Below are positions 1-11,442 of a stretch of 64,000 bases of DNA, one piece after another. The stretch comes from Microstegium vimineum (Eukaryota; Streptophyta; Magnoliopsida; Poales; Poaceae), in the NCBI GenBank assembly GCA_022036555.1, contig CM039137.1, forward strand, positions 966,947 through 1,030,946, written 5' to 3'. Under the pieces are notes generated by a model that searched no databases, was not told the DNA's origin, and saw only the letters and a program-made list of their open reading frames with translations. Positions within the stretch are counted from its first letter, which is position 1, and the number at the start of each line of letters is the position of its first letter. Made by a program: the position numbers and the translations under genes.

Positions 1-2018
1 TGAGATCATGACATCAAACATATTCATAGCAACATAAAACATGTGGATGTTAAAAGCATGAAAACATGATATATGTAACATCACATACAAGCATAGCATA
101 TATCTAAAAACAACAATGAACAGACTGCATATGAAACGATGATACGGATCTACTGCAACGTATGCACAGAAGAATATGAAACAACATAACACTAACTCTA
201 AAACAGACATGCAGATCATACCCGCCCATCCGCCAAGCGTCCGAGGTTCCAGAACCTTGACCAACCTCGATGGTCATGGCGTAGAGGACGAAGGTGTACT
301 GTCCACCGGGAAGAAGACGACGGCGACGATCACCGGGAAGAAGAGGCAACGGCGTGTACTCCGAGAAAAAGACAACGACGACAGCGGTGGCAGTAACCTC
401 CAGGAAGAAGACGAAGACGGCGAACTGCGGGAGCGTCTCCTCCAGGAAGAAGACAACAGACGGCGATGGTGAGGAAGAAGAAGATGACGACGACGGACGG
501 TGGTGGCGTTGGGCAGTCGCGATGACGCTCCCAAAAAACCTAATTGTCGATCCCCCGTGCAAGGTCTCGAACGGCAAGGGCTCCGGAGGCACCTGCCCTC
601 TCACTTCTCCGTACGCACGGAGTTACGAGATGAGAATGCAACTAGCAGCGAAACTGTGTCTGGAATTTGTGTTATATTCGGAACTATCTCGAGTTGTAAC
701 AGGGTGGGAATATATCTCTCACAGGGGAGACCAAGAGGCTGCGCAGGCTCCTGTGTGCGGGAGACTCAAGGACGAGACGCGCATGGAGGCATGCATGTGT
801 GGGAGAGGGAGAGTGCGCAGGATTCTAGCCATCAAGGCAAAATAGAAACTCCTGTAACTCTCTCCCATTAGTGAAAGGATTAAACTCTCACACATGACCA
901 GCATCCATGCACGTGACATGATGGGGTGAAACTTCCTTAATTAATGAAAAGATAAAACTCTTCTCATAGTTATTGGAAGCTAAAAAGGCAACATGTCACG
1001 CCATGCCCGCTCGCCTGTCTGCCACGTCTCTAGTACTTCCCCAGTACAAACAGTCAGGTACACAATTATATACCATAGAGCTATTGATTTATTGAATAAA
1101 TAAATAGGTCAGACCCATAATAAATCCAACAAGATGAACGCTGGGAAGGAGCAGAGGGAGGGCTTGCGTGTGGACGACATAAAAAACAGGCAGTCATTTT
1201 TAAGCCTAAACCATATATAATACGGGAATTGCCTAAAAATCTTTGTGAATTTTAAAGCTAAAGTTGTTAATACGGCTAGGGGTAAATTCGGTGTAAACTC
1301 TTGATTTCGCATGGCTACATGCGTGGACGCTAGAAGATAGGACTACGAATCTCCTAATCACGCAACTCCAGATATTGCATTTCCTAATTACGTGGAATAG
1401 TATATGACGTGGGCAGTTGGTCACATCTTCACGCAACTAATAAATATCTCATGTTTTGATCTACTTCTAGAACTAAAAAAGCAAACAAGAAATAGATTTA
1501 AGTGAACAAAACACAAGAGGAAGATTGATAGACATGTCAGGGATTTCAGCTTTGGTTTTTGATTTTTTTTGTCGCCCTCAAAATCACTAAAATTCGTAAA
1601 ATTTCAGCATTTCAGAGACTCAAGAAATGTGTGTGCTTTTTTAAAAAATATATCTAAATAAAAAAATAGAAGAATATGCGACATAAACAATAAAAATATG
1701 AGTAAGAATCACTACCAATATGGTGAAATTCCACTAAAGTAGTAATAAAATACTATCACCGGTCATAGTACATGAAAATGTCACTAGGAGACATTTAGTA
1801 AAAAAAGTATACCAAATTTTGAATAAAAAACAATAGGAGAATTCCATGATACTAGAAGAAATTAAATATTTTAATTATGAACTATATATACACAATAAAG
1901 CACGTGCACTAAAGTAATATGAAGTTCTGGATTTTTTTGACCACCTCCAAAATTAATAAAATTTTGGCAAACTTTTGAACCAATAACATGGTAGCATTTT
2001 TCTAGTGAAACATTATAC
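1..2018. other. No supported gene; left-edge intergenic DNA
   Basis: No ORF here looks like a real protein. Positions 290-500 are a GAAGAAGA/GACGACGG-rich low-complexity stretch that opens spurious ORFs on both strands. Positions 520-900 have the feel of a decayed LTR-retrotransposon terminal region, but I found no paired repeat. From about 1450 the sequence is AT-rich and featureless. Confidence 0.5.
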
Positions 2019-2220
2019 CACTACTGGAAACTTGAAATTCCCTCACGGTGCACTACCATCAGGGAAAAAAAAATATTTTTATGAAAATATTCGTATCAAC
2101 ATAAAAAATAAAAATATCGCTATGAATTTTTTTAGGGTGCACTTACCGTCAGGGATGGCTCGACAGGGTAATTTCAGTTTTGCCTGACTTTGGTCGGGGA
2201 ATTTCAAGTTTCCAGTAGTG
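2019..2220. mobile_element. CACTA-type MITE with 24-bp terminal inverted repeats
   Basis: The element opens with CACTACTGGAAACTTGAAAT and closes with its reverse complement ending CCAGTAGTG. About 24 terminal bases pair almost perfectly. CACTA transposons start with CACTA/G and make 3-bp target duplications. The flanks here are TAC and TAT, so the duplication is imperfect by one base. At 202 bp with no coding capacity it is a non-autonomous miniature copy that would need a transposase from elsewhere. Confidence 0.85.
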
Positions 2221-3103
2221 TATTCTGTCTATTGGAACGTTGTACCAGCTTCTTATAACACTAAGCTAATTAGCGTCGAATGGCCCAGATCGATTTAATT
2301 AGCTTCTTTATAGTACGTACAATATGATGGTGTGAGAGGTTGATTTGCATGCATGCAGAATGACCCAGATTTGGAATAGAATGAAATCAATTGTCTACCG
2401 AGACCAATCTACCCCTAACCATATCAACTTCCTTTGCTTTGAGATTCACAATATTTTTTAGTTAGGGAGTACCGGAGCAGATCTCATATAATAATAACCT
2501 TTGTTCTTATGCATGTATGCAAGGAATACTGTAGATGTGCGATCGCGGCCCTATCAGATTGTTTTACTGCACTGGTTAACAATCTGTGAATGTTATAAGG
2601 CAATGGGAGCCACGTACTACTCTAGCAAAAAATCCTGCACGTACTAGTTTTCACCATTTAGGGCGTGTGTTATCTGGTACGTGTGTAGTTCGTTCTAGAG
2701 GATTATACAGACAAATTGGGCCACGCATATACATAAACAATTAGGATTAGCCATCAAGCATGCATCACATGATCGATGGGCCTGAATGCCTGATGCTTCC
2801 GAATATATTAAGTCATCCACCGCATTATCAACAAGAGAACATCTGGTATATGTGGTCTCAAATCAAATCTCTGTAAGCACATGGCCCCCCATGTCTAATC
2901 GCCGCAGGCCTTTGAGTGGCCGTGCGCTTTTGCTCTGTCAAATCTCGGCAGCACATCCATCTCGTTGACACAGCACTATCCTGCTATATATCCAGCTCTG
3001 AAACATGGATGTGATCAGAGAACAGCCATACGGCGCATATACACATATCTCCACACAGATAGATTAGAGGTAACCAGAACAATGAGCCGCCACCCATCAT
3101 TGA
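2221..3103. other. Intergenic, no gene seen
   Basis: No coding signal, long repeat or recognisable transposon end was found in this stretch. Confidence 0.5.
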
Positions 3104-3332
3104 TACTTCCTCCGTTCTAAATTATAAGACGTTTTAAGAATCTTAAGAGTTAAAATATTTTAAATAAAATTATAAAGAAAATTATAAAAATTTATAATAT
3201 TAATATATATAATATAAAAAATATAATTGATGAATGATCTAATGCTACTTAATTGATATCATAAATAGTATTACATTATTCTATAAATTTGATTAAATTA
3301 AAAATGTGTTTGATTTTTTAAGATTTTTATAA

Positions 3333-5407
3333 TCTATACCTAATAATAAAGAGGTAAAATTTCAGCCTCTTTTTTTGATCCATTCATTCTTTCTTTAACT
3401 ATCGGACAATGGAGAATGCGTACGTAAATAGAAAAAAAGATAGTCTATACCAAATATAAAAGAATCTATACCAAATATAAAAGAACGAATCGTTTTCAAC
3501 ATGTCGTACCCAGAGGTTTCCGATTCCAACACGTATTTAGCTGTGTTTGGACTCATAAACAGCGATGTGTAATGGAACCATGCTCATATATGCTCATATG
3601 TATTTCTAATCTATATAGAAAAAAATCTATACCAAATATAAAAGAATCTATACCAAATATAAAAGAACAACGGATATATGCGTTCTTTTTGTATGGGTTT
3701 CCTGCCTTCCTGATATGTCCGTCCGATTTTCTTCTTTCTTTTCTATTTTTTCCCTGAATTTGGTACCTATTGAGGTTTCCTTTTATTTTTTATGAAACGA
3801 GCCTTATTTCTTGTTCCCTTTCCTAATCATGTCTGTCCTAGAGTCTTTTTTATTATTATTATTTCCTTTTTCCACTTTTGTTTCTATTTATGTGTGAAAT
3901 CTTTTAAATTTTTATTTCCTGATTTTTATCACCTATTTAGCCGGCATTCGTGTCTTCTTTTATTATTTATTTTTTTCAAATTGGTCATCTCTTTTTTATT
4001 TTCTATATATCTTTTTGGTGTAGCCTATTTGATCTGACTCAAGAGTAAGCCCATATGCTTGTACTGAGTCACTCGCTTTTTATAGCTAAGCATTTGCTCT
4101 CCATCTATCGATGCATTGTCATATTTGTCTTTCTCTCATTCAGCACCACCGTTGGAACTGGTGGTCACGCACCCCTCAAATTTGAGGAGGTGACAAAAGG
4201 AGCTTATGAGCCCGGGAGCAAACTACGAAGAACTGAAGAAGTACACTATACCAACGCGAGGAATGATGGTATGTTTTCTCAGGTCGCAGTGAGCGATGCG
4301 AGGGACAATAGTGGCGTTAAGGATAGTGCTAGCACGACCATGCCACACCAACTCCTGCTCCTCCCAAGGTACCTCCGCTATTGCTTTCGTATTTTTTTCA
4401 AGAAACTGTTAGTTTAGTGGATGCAATCACTACTCATGCAAGCTTAATACTTTACTACGCCTACATTTATTATATATCTTAATATTTAATTAAAATAAAT
4501 AAGATTGGTCAAACAAAGATAGATTGCTTTTAAATGACCACACAATAATACATCATTTGTGACATATGCACACGTCTACTATTACAATGAGTACCGAACA
4601 ATAAATTATACGCCCCCGGTGCAACGCACGGGCATGTTTTGTTAGTAATAATAAAGATGCAAAATTTTAGCCTCTTTTTCCGTCCATCTATTCTTTTTAG
4701 ATATGTCTCCCCTCTAACTACCGGATAATGGAGAGTTCCTCCCTTCCCAACTTATATATATAACACGTGCTCATATAAGTTGGAAACCCTCTTGTCTAGC
4801 GCGATATAGAGTCTGATTGCAAAACATATTAGATTATGTATGTGACATGGAATCTTAATCATAACTCAAATATAGATTTCAAGTCCCGAGTAATTGAATA
4901 CAGATCAAATTGAAATTCAAATAGAAAACGATAAAAAAACTACCATAATATTATATCGTATCCATATAAATCCAAATAGAAAATAATAAAAAATAAAAAC
5001 TACCATAATCTTATATCGTATACATATAAAAGACAATAAAGAGTTTCTATACTTCTTTTAATCACCGAGTGTGGACGTACTGACCTGCTAGGCCCTTTGC
5101 CACGCGTGGATGCCCTCCCGTTAAAAAGAAAACAAAAAGTACAGCACCGCCGGCCGGCGCCGCAACCACTGGACATCGCCTACGCGGACGCCGGGATGGA
5201 AGAGAGGTCGCCGAGGTGCGTCGACGTCGCAGATGCGCCCACGCGTCCTCGCCGCCCGCTCGCTCACTCTGTCTTTGTTCCGTCTCATCGCCCTGTATGC
5301 CGCTTCGACGCCCTGTATAGCGCACACCGACGCGATTTTGTGTGAAGGAGTCATGGTAAAGATATATTTGTTTATTATCGGTTGCAACGCATGAGTAATT
5401 TTGCTAG
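3333..5407 (+). mobile_element. Composite Helitron (two head-to-tail units)
   Basis: The left end TCTATACCTAATAATAAAG follows a host A. The right end has GC-rich GCAACGCATGAG, then TTTTGCTAG, then a host T. This is the Helitron pattern of insertion between A and T, a 5' TC and a 3' CTRR preceded by a short hairpin. A second terminator-like segment lies at 4611-4645 (CCCCCGGTGCAACGCACGGG, then TTAG). Immediately after it, from 4646, comes TAATAATAAAGATGCAAAAT, a near copy of the sequence just inside the left end. So two related units, about 3333-4645 and 4646-5407, sit head to tail. No Rep/helicase gene is present. The GC-rich block 5050-5345 may be captured host DNA, but I do not recognise it. 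Confidence 0.7.
3444..3668 (+). repeat. Two pairs of 21-bp repeats resembling the Helitron 5' end
   Basis: The unit TCTATACCAAATATAAAAGA occurs twice in tandem at about 3444-3485 and twice again at about 3627-3668. It shares its first eight bases and A-rich continuation with the terminus of the surrounding Helitron at 3333. Confidence 0.7.
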
Positions 5408-5556
5408 TATCTTATAATCTGGCATGGAGGAAGTATAAAAGAGGCAGCAACTATCGAGCTCTAGCTATATAAAGTGGCCCACTGGACCTATAGTGATCGG
5501 CCCTACTTAAATTAGAGAATTCACCTGATCCTCTTTTGGCCAACATTAGGTGTGCA

Positions 5557-8500
5557 CACGGACGGATCTACGTTGTGATCTCTGGGTGCGACCGCACCCA
5601 CGGCTAAATACGAAATTCTTTATAGCATACGCATCTTTACCGTATCCGCACCCACCAGTCCGAAATAGCTGCACCCACAACCCAGCTTCATTCTTGATTC
5701 TTGAAGCTCGGCAGCCCACAGCCCACTAGCCCAGCTGCATTAACACACGCACGCACGCAACCTGAGCCGGTGAGCCCAACAACATTAACACACGCACGCA
5801 TCCTGGCCGGCCACGCAACAGGCTTTGCCTTTGCGGACGCTTCGACTACTTCGCCCATCGCTTCGACGACGCATCGCCTTCTCAATCACCGTCGCTCCGC
5901 CTTCTCAGCTTCTCCCGTGCTCTGAATATCTGTTGACGAAGTGATGATCGCGGCTGCCGAGCGCCGGCCGGCCGTAGCCGTCGCAAGCAGCAATAGGTCA
6001 CAACTCCACCGTTCAGGACTTCAGGCAGAGGACTGCCGACTGCAGGAAAGCAGGAGCGCAGCAAGCTGCAAGCAGTAGTATGCCAATACGTCTCTGACCT
6101 CTCTCCTTTACTCCTTTTCATGTGATCCTTTCAGTAAACAACTTCAACTGATTTTAGTTTTTTTAAATTTCTGTCTTTTCTTGTGGAATGCTAGGAAAAT
6201 ATGGATAGGTTTTTGAAAAGAAAAATATCAGATATTAATTGGGATGAGGAGATCAAATATGACCCAGGATTAAGAAAGGAAATTGATTCATTCCATCCAA
6301 ATCATAGGGAGAAGGTCAGCAGGAAATATTTGGAGAATGGACCATGCCAACCTCGGAAGTGCATTTTCCCCTCTACACAGATTGGGGAAAAAGAGAATCC
6401 AAGAAGATTTCAACCGGAATGGTTTGATGAATTTGGAGGTTGGCTTGAATATAGTGAATCAAAAGATAGAGCATATTGTTTCTCTTATTTCTTGTTCAGG
6501 GAAAAGAAGGATGTAGGATATAAAGCATTTGTTGTTGATGGTTGGAACGGTTTTCACAGGAAAGAGAGGCTAAAGATTCACGTTGGAGATGTTGGTGGAG
6601 CACATTATAATGCTATGAAGAAATGTGATGATTTGTTACAAAGAAATCAGCACATAGATATTGTTTTGCATAGGCAAAGTGAAGCATCTAAGAGGGCTTA
6701 TTTTACTAGAGTGAATGGATCTATTGATATTGTTAGGCTTCTATTGAAGCAAGGTTTGGCTTTCCGTGGCCACGATGAGTCAAAGAAGTCTTTGAATAAA
6801 GGGAATTTCTTGGAGGTTTTTGATTGCTTAGCTGATCATGATCCAAATTTAGGGAAGGCAGTGGGTCTGGCAGGTAATAGTTGTATTGTTGAGTGTTTTG
6901 CAAATGAAATTCTACATTCTATTCTTCAAGAACTTGGTGATGATGTGTTTTGCTTGCTAGTTGATGAGTCAAGGGATGTTTCTTGTAAGGAACAAATGGC
7001 TGTGGTCTTGAGATATGTTGACAAATGTGGATTTATGAAAGAGAGATTTGTTGGTCTTGTGCATGTGACTGAAACTTCTTCCTGTCTCAAGTCATCTATT
7101 GATTCTCTACTTGCAAAATTTAAGCTCAGCTTAAAGAAAGTTAGAGGCCAAGGATATGATGGTGCTAGCAACATGCGAGGTGAGTTCAATGGGCTGCAAT
7201 CATTAATTTTGAGAGAAAGTAAGTCAGCATATTATGTTCATTGTTTTGCTCACCAACTTCAGTTAGTTATTGTGGCTGTTGTGAGAAAACATAAGGGTAT
7301 TAGCAATTTCTTAACCATAATTCATAGCGTACTAAACGTGGTGGGTGGGTCAGCCAAGAGAAGGGACATAATTAGGGATATAAATCATGAAAAGTGACAA
7401 AGGCCTTAGGTTGTGGCCAGCTAGAAACTGGGAGAGGGTTAAATCAAGAGCAATGTCTTCAAAGACCTGGAGATACTCGTTGGAATTCCCATTATAAAAC
7501 TTTTAAAAGCCTTGTTGAGCTATTTTCTACAATTGTTGAAGTGTTACATTTTGTGGAAAAGGATGACAGAAATTGGAAAAATAGAGACCAAGCATCAAAT
7601 CTTCTAATCTACTTCCAATCTTTTGAATTTGTCTTTTACTTGCATCTCTATTGACCACATTAACCATCACAAACACTTTGTCATTAGCATTTCAACGCAA
7701 GGATCAAGACATTGTGAATGCTATGAAGTGTTTGCAATCAACTAGATTACAGTTGTGTAACCTTAGAAGTGATGGGTGGAGCGAATTATTAGATGAAGTA
7801 AATGAGTTTTGTGAGATGCATGATATTACAAAGTTAGAAATGGAAGATGCATATATTGATCCCAAACGGTCTAGGAAGGCATCTGGAATTACAAACAAGC
7901 ATCACTATGAAGTGGATTGTTTTAATGAGGTTAAAGATTGGCTAGGTCAAGAGCTTAATAGCCGATTTAGTGAGACAAGCTCTCAGTTGCTTGTTTGTTC
8001 AGCTGCATTCAATCCAAAAGATTCATTTCATGATTTTGATGTGGAGAGTTTGGTAAACTTAGCAAAATTATATCCGTATGATTTTTTCTCTATGGAATTA
8101 AGGGATCTTAGGCAACATCTTGGCCTCTACATTGCTGATGTGAGAGAAGACAATAGATTCTCCAACTTAAATACTATCAGTGAGCTTTCACAAAGAATGG
8201 TGGCGACAAAAAAGAATATTTGTTATCCATTGGTTTATCGACTTTTGAAACTTGTGCTGGTATTGCCGATTGCTACTGCAACAGTGGAGAGAATATTTTC
8301 GGGATGAAGATTGTGAAAACAACTCTTAGTAACCGCATGGGCGATGCACACTTGAGTAATAGACTTATTTTCTATGTGGAGAAAGAAGAATTAAAGAAAG
8401 TTACAAATGATGTTGTGGTTCAGCGCTTCATGAACATGGAAGGAAAAAGGCGCAGATTTGATCTATAAGAGGTAATTCACCTAATTTTATTTTTTCAATG

Positions 8501-8823
8501 TTACATTATATAATGTTTTTGCTTACAATGAATGGTTTATCTTTCTTTTTTAGTGAGGATTTTGTGCTTCAGCCTTCAGGATTGTATTTTGTCTACACCG
8601 ACAATTTTTTGTATTTATAATCGTGGGATTCGCTCAATATATTTTGATAAATGGTAAGTACAATTTTATTGTTACCGCTGCTTCATTGTTGTTGTGCATC
8701 AATATTGCTTGTTTGAAACTATTCATACTTAAATTATGGCAATGGTACTATCAAGTTGCATTATTGTTATGTGGTTAGACCACAAGCCGCACCCCCCTCC
8801 ATAATTCTCTAGCTCCGCCACTG
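5557..8823 (+). mobile_element. Complete hAT transposon with perfect 8-bp target duplication
   Basis: The identical 8-mer GGTGTGCA stands at 5549-5556 and 8824-8831, directly outside the terminal inverted repeats. The left terminus is CACGGACGGATCTACG and the inverted right terminus is CAGTGGCGGAGCTAGA. They match at about 10 of 16 positions, a level usual for hAT ends. Between them lies a plus-strand transposase gene of the TTF/ZMYM1-like class (see the pseudogene entry). The 3267-bp element is structurally whole but coding-dead. The perfect duplication suggests a fairly recent insertion, or one into slowly changing DNA. Confidence 0.93.
6201..8468 (+). pseudogene. hAT transposase, TTF zinc finger/DUF4371 type (ZMYM1-like), frameshifted
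   Basis: The first frame (ATG at 6201, 398 codons) starts MDRFLKRK and has a TTF-type finger region at residues 68-100, where one expected Cys appears as Ser in AYCFSYFLF. A DUF4371/RNase-H-like core follows, with candidate catalytic aspartates in LLVDESRDVS (about residue 253) and GQGYDGASNM (about 316). Homology then moves to another frame near 7390, again near 7650, and again near 8303. The last parts carry the DTRWNSHY segment and the hAT C-terminal dimerisation signature ATATVERIFS, followed by MKIVKTTLSNRM. At least three single-base indels therefore break an otherwise full-length transposase. Joined frames would approximate the family's usual length of 700-800 residues. It lies inside hAT ends, so it is the element's own gene rather than a host ZMYM protein. 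Confidence 0.9.
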
Positions 8824-8977
8824 GGTGTGCACACGTAATTAAGCCAACTAAATATGTCTCTAGTTGCATTTCTTTAACAAATAAAAATGCATACATGCAA
8901 TCCTTGTGAAATTAAACATCAAATCTACTATTTTTTTAAATAACGATCCAAGAACATAGGTTCCGACAATATATTAA

Positions 8978-9142
8978 GAGTAAAATGCATGGTTAGTCCA
9001 TTAACTTGTAAGACTATGTCGATTTGGTCCATCATGTTTGAAACTGCATTTCTGGGTCCAAAATTTTGATTAGTGGCACACAAACAATTCATACCGGTCC
9101 AGGTCACATTTTCTGTCTACGTGGACAAGCCACGGTGGCAGC
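8978..9142 (+). repeat. Left terminal inverted repeat of the MULE
   Basis: This 165-bp arm matches 11443-11605 in inverse orientation with a few substitutions and small gaps. It contains the segment GTCCATTAACTTGTAAGACT shared by both ends. Confidence 0.9.
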
Positions 9143-9634
9143 TATCAGCGCACGTGCGTCGCTCGTGACCGCTTGGATGCACCTTTTTCGCAAAAAGGCC
9201 CCTGGAAGCCTTTAGACTCTCATTCCCCACTCCTCTTCTATCTCTCCGACTTTCTCTTCCCCATCGTGATGGCGGCGGCGGCGGCAACCACGGTGCGGCG
9301 GAGGAGGAGGCGAGTTGGCTCATCTGTGGGCTCGTCCGGGGGCGAGGTGGAGTAGGAAGGGGAGTCTCGAAGCGCTAGGTGGTCCCGCGGCGCACGAGGC
9401 CAACCTGCGCGTTGGTGGCCACCAAGCGCGGAGCAACGAAGGAGGCAACGAAGGAGGCGCCTCAATACGGTAAGCTATTTCCCATCCAAATCTGTGTTCT
9501 TTGTAGGTGTAGGAGGTAGAATATAGGTTTATGGTAGTAGCAGTTGCTACAGTTTGATTTAGTTCGTTAGGGTTTCTCGTCTCCCTCCTGGCTAGTTTAA
9601 GCCCGTAATGTTGCTTTGTTACGTTAATGTAGGG

Positions 9635-10085
9635 GATGAGGAGGAGGAGTTCACAGTGGAGTTGCATCATGGGGGACTTTTTGTTAGTCAAGGTTCAAAT
9701 CGAGCTTATGTAGATGGCAAGGTCAGTTTTTTTGACCACTGTGAGGTGGATACTTAGTCGCAACTTTGGATACAGGACTAAATCAGGCAATGCTATCTCA
9801 AATGCAAAATGAGGTAATTATCATGACCATTTCCAGTTGAAGCCATTATCATGAAAATCATGTTATGTTATGCGGGAAACCAACATTAGGGGTGTTGACC
9901 AAGGACCTATACCTGACTCTGCCTTCATTTCTTCCAACCAGCCAGAAGCAAGGCCTGTTCCACCTACAACTGCAACTAGGGATCGTCGTAAGAGTGCAAA
10001 GGCCATGGAAGCAGCTAGTGAAGAAGCAAAGAAGAAGATAGCAACTACAAAGAAGAAGGCAAGAGCTGTGAAGAAGCAGTCGTGA
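9635..10085 (+). pseudogene. mudrA-like transposase remnant (PB1-like N-terminus plus basic C-terminus)
   Basis: After a plausible intron (GT at 9471, AG just before 9633) a short frame reads DEEEEFTVELHHGG, then NRAYVDGKVSFFDHCEVDT, ending at TAG (9755-9757). This matches the PB1-like domain that opens many grass MULE transposases. From 9870 another open stretch ends in a Lys/Ala-rich tail (AKKKIATTKKKARAVKKQS), typical of the C-terminus of such proteins. The catalytic DDE region, SWIM zinc finger and middle of the protein are missing, so this is an internally deleted gene that cannot encode transposase. The upstream exon (about 9270-9355) also has a premature stop. Confidence 0.7.
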
Positions 10086-10289
10086 TCAGATCAGTCTAAA
10101 GTTAGAACTTTTGTGTTGTGCTCTGTAATGGTTTTTTGGTAGCAACAACAACAAACACTTGAACTTTTGTGTTTTGTAAAGTCTATAATGGTTTCTGGCA
10201 GTAGCAGCAGCAACAAAAATTGAAAACTGAATGTTGTTGTATCCTTTTGCATAGATATAAGCATACAATAGCTCAGGTCTTATGACTGG

Positions 10290-10520
10290 TTGGAATACTT
10301 TGGATCTGTTATCCTTTTCTGTGTTGAAATGGGCAACAAGTTAACTGTGATTGCCATCTATGTTCAGTCCTTGTGATTGCATACAAGTTAACTGTCTTTC
10401 ACACTCTATGATTGTCATTTATCTATTATCCTTGTGATTGCCATTTATGTTCAGTCCTTGTGATTGCATACAAGTCCTTGTGATTGCCATTTATCTGTTA
10501 TCCTTTCACATAATGCATAC
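10290..10520 (+). repeat. Degenerate CCTTGTGATTGC repeats
   Basis: The motif CCTTGTGATTGCATACAAGT and its variants recur at irregular spacing between the two genes of the MULE. Confidence 0.55.
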
Positions 10521-10628
10521 AAGTTATAAGTGAACATCAATAGAACATGGCAAAGTCAAAGTTCATTAACTGGGATAGATGATACACTGAACTTTCATCA
10601 AACAGAAACATACACTGAAGTTCATCAC

Positions 10629-11204
10629 TTACTTCAGAAACATCACAAACACCATCACTACTAGAACAAACATAACACACCCAGACAACATACACTGAAC
10701 TTTCATCAACTTAATTAGTTCACTCCCTACTACAAGTGCACTATCTTTCTTGCACTGATCAGGTTCAAATACCAAACTACAGGCATGCTCTTTCATCTTC
10801 ATGTGCTTACTATACTCCGCAACCACCTCTGCATCTTGGTCCGAGCCTTTATACTGCACGAGTGCCATGTACTCATTCTCCCACTTGAAGAATGGGTAGC
10901 CTTCACCGTTGCTCTGCAGCACACAAGAATTGAATCAAGAGTTGAATCAATAGCCAAACAGGTTCTATGAAAAGGGACAAATCGACACAAAAAACATCAA
11001 TCTTACCTTGTCTGCCGGGCAACAGTAGAAGACTTCCCCTCGGCTCCAGGGTTGCTTCGAAACCCGCCTGACCACTTTGAATTGATGGCATTCTGTGCAA
11101 GTGATCAAGGGAAACGGACCTATGCCAGTTGCTGAGGTCGTGGAACCACTTCTTGAGGCGGCAGATCTGCCACCGCCAACGCCAAGTTGCTTGCGCGGAT
11201 CCAT
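10629..11204 (-). CDS. GRF-type zinc-finger membrane-anchored protein carried by a MULE
   Basis: Two exons, 11204-11007 and 10913-10629, join in phase 0 (donor AAG|GTAAGA, acceptor TGCAG|) to give 160 residues with no stop. Residues 33-77 form a GRF-type zinc finger: CTEC (C36, C39), GEVFYCC (C61/C62) and YPFFKW, where the usual last Cys is Tyr72. A hydrophobic C-terminal segment (about residues 138-159, MFVLVVMVFVMFLK) looks like a membrane anchor. GRF fingers in other proteins bind single-stranded nucleic acid. Small plant proteins of this layout are common in grasses, but their role is unknown to me. The promoter and 5' leader lie within the MULE terminal repeat. The frame is intact although the neighbouring transposase is destroyed. 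It may be an accessory MULE gene or a captured host gene. Confidence 0.75.
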
Positions 11205-11442
11205 GGCACACACCAGCACCTCCTCCTTGCTTGCTCGCCTGCTCCTTCGTTGCTAGTCGTGCGTCGCTTGCCGCTCGCCGCTACAGATCTGTCGTTCCTC
11301 CGCCGCCGCCGCAGTGTGGTAGCTGCCGCCGCCGTCACGATAGGGGGAGAGATAGAGTCGAAGAGAGGGGAGAAGACTGGGGAATGAGAGGATCAGGGCT
11401 TCCAGGGCCTTTTTGCCTAAACGTGCGTTGAGGGCCAGCTGG

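Larger units (their letters stand above)
3106..5433. mobile_element. Stowaway-like MITE split by a Helitron insertion
   Basis: The left end reads CTTCCTCCGTTCTAAATTAT and the right end is its inverted partner ending CATGGAGGAAG. TA dinucleotides at 3104-3105 and 5434-5435 are the expected Stowaway (Tc1/mariner type) target duplication. Only about 227 bp of the left part and 26 bp of the right part belong to the MITE. The intervening 2.1 kb (3333-5407) is Helitron DNA. Removing it leaves a normal MITE of about 253 bp, so the nesting order is clear. Confidence 0.75.

Noticed and set aside
104..604. 166-codon minus-strand ORF and overlapping plus-strand ORFs
   Set aside because: Ser-rich and Val/Phe-rich translations come from a GAAGAAGA/GACGACGG low-complexity stretch. 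No domain or frame preference.
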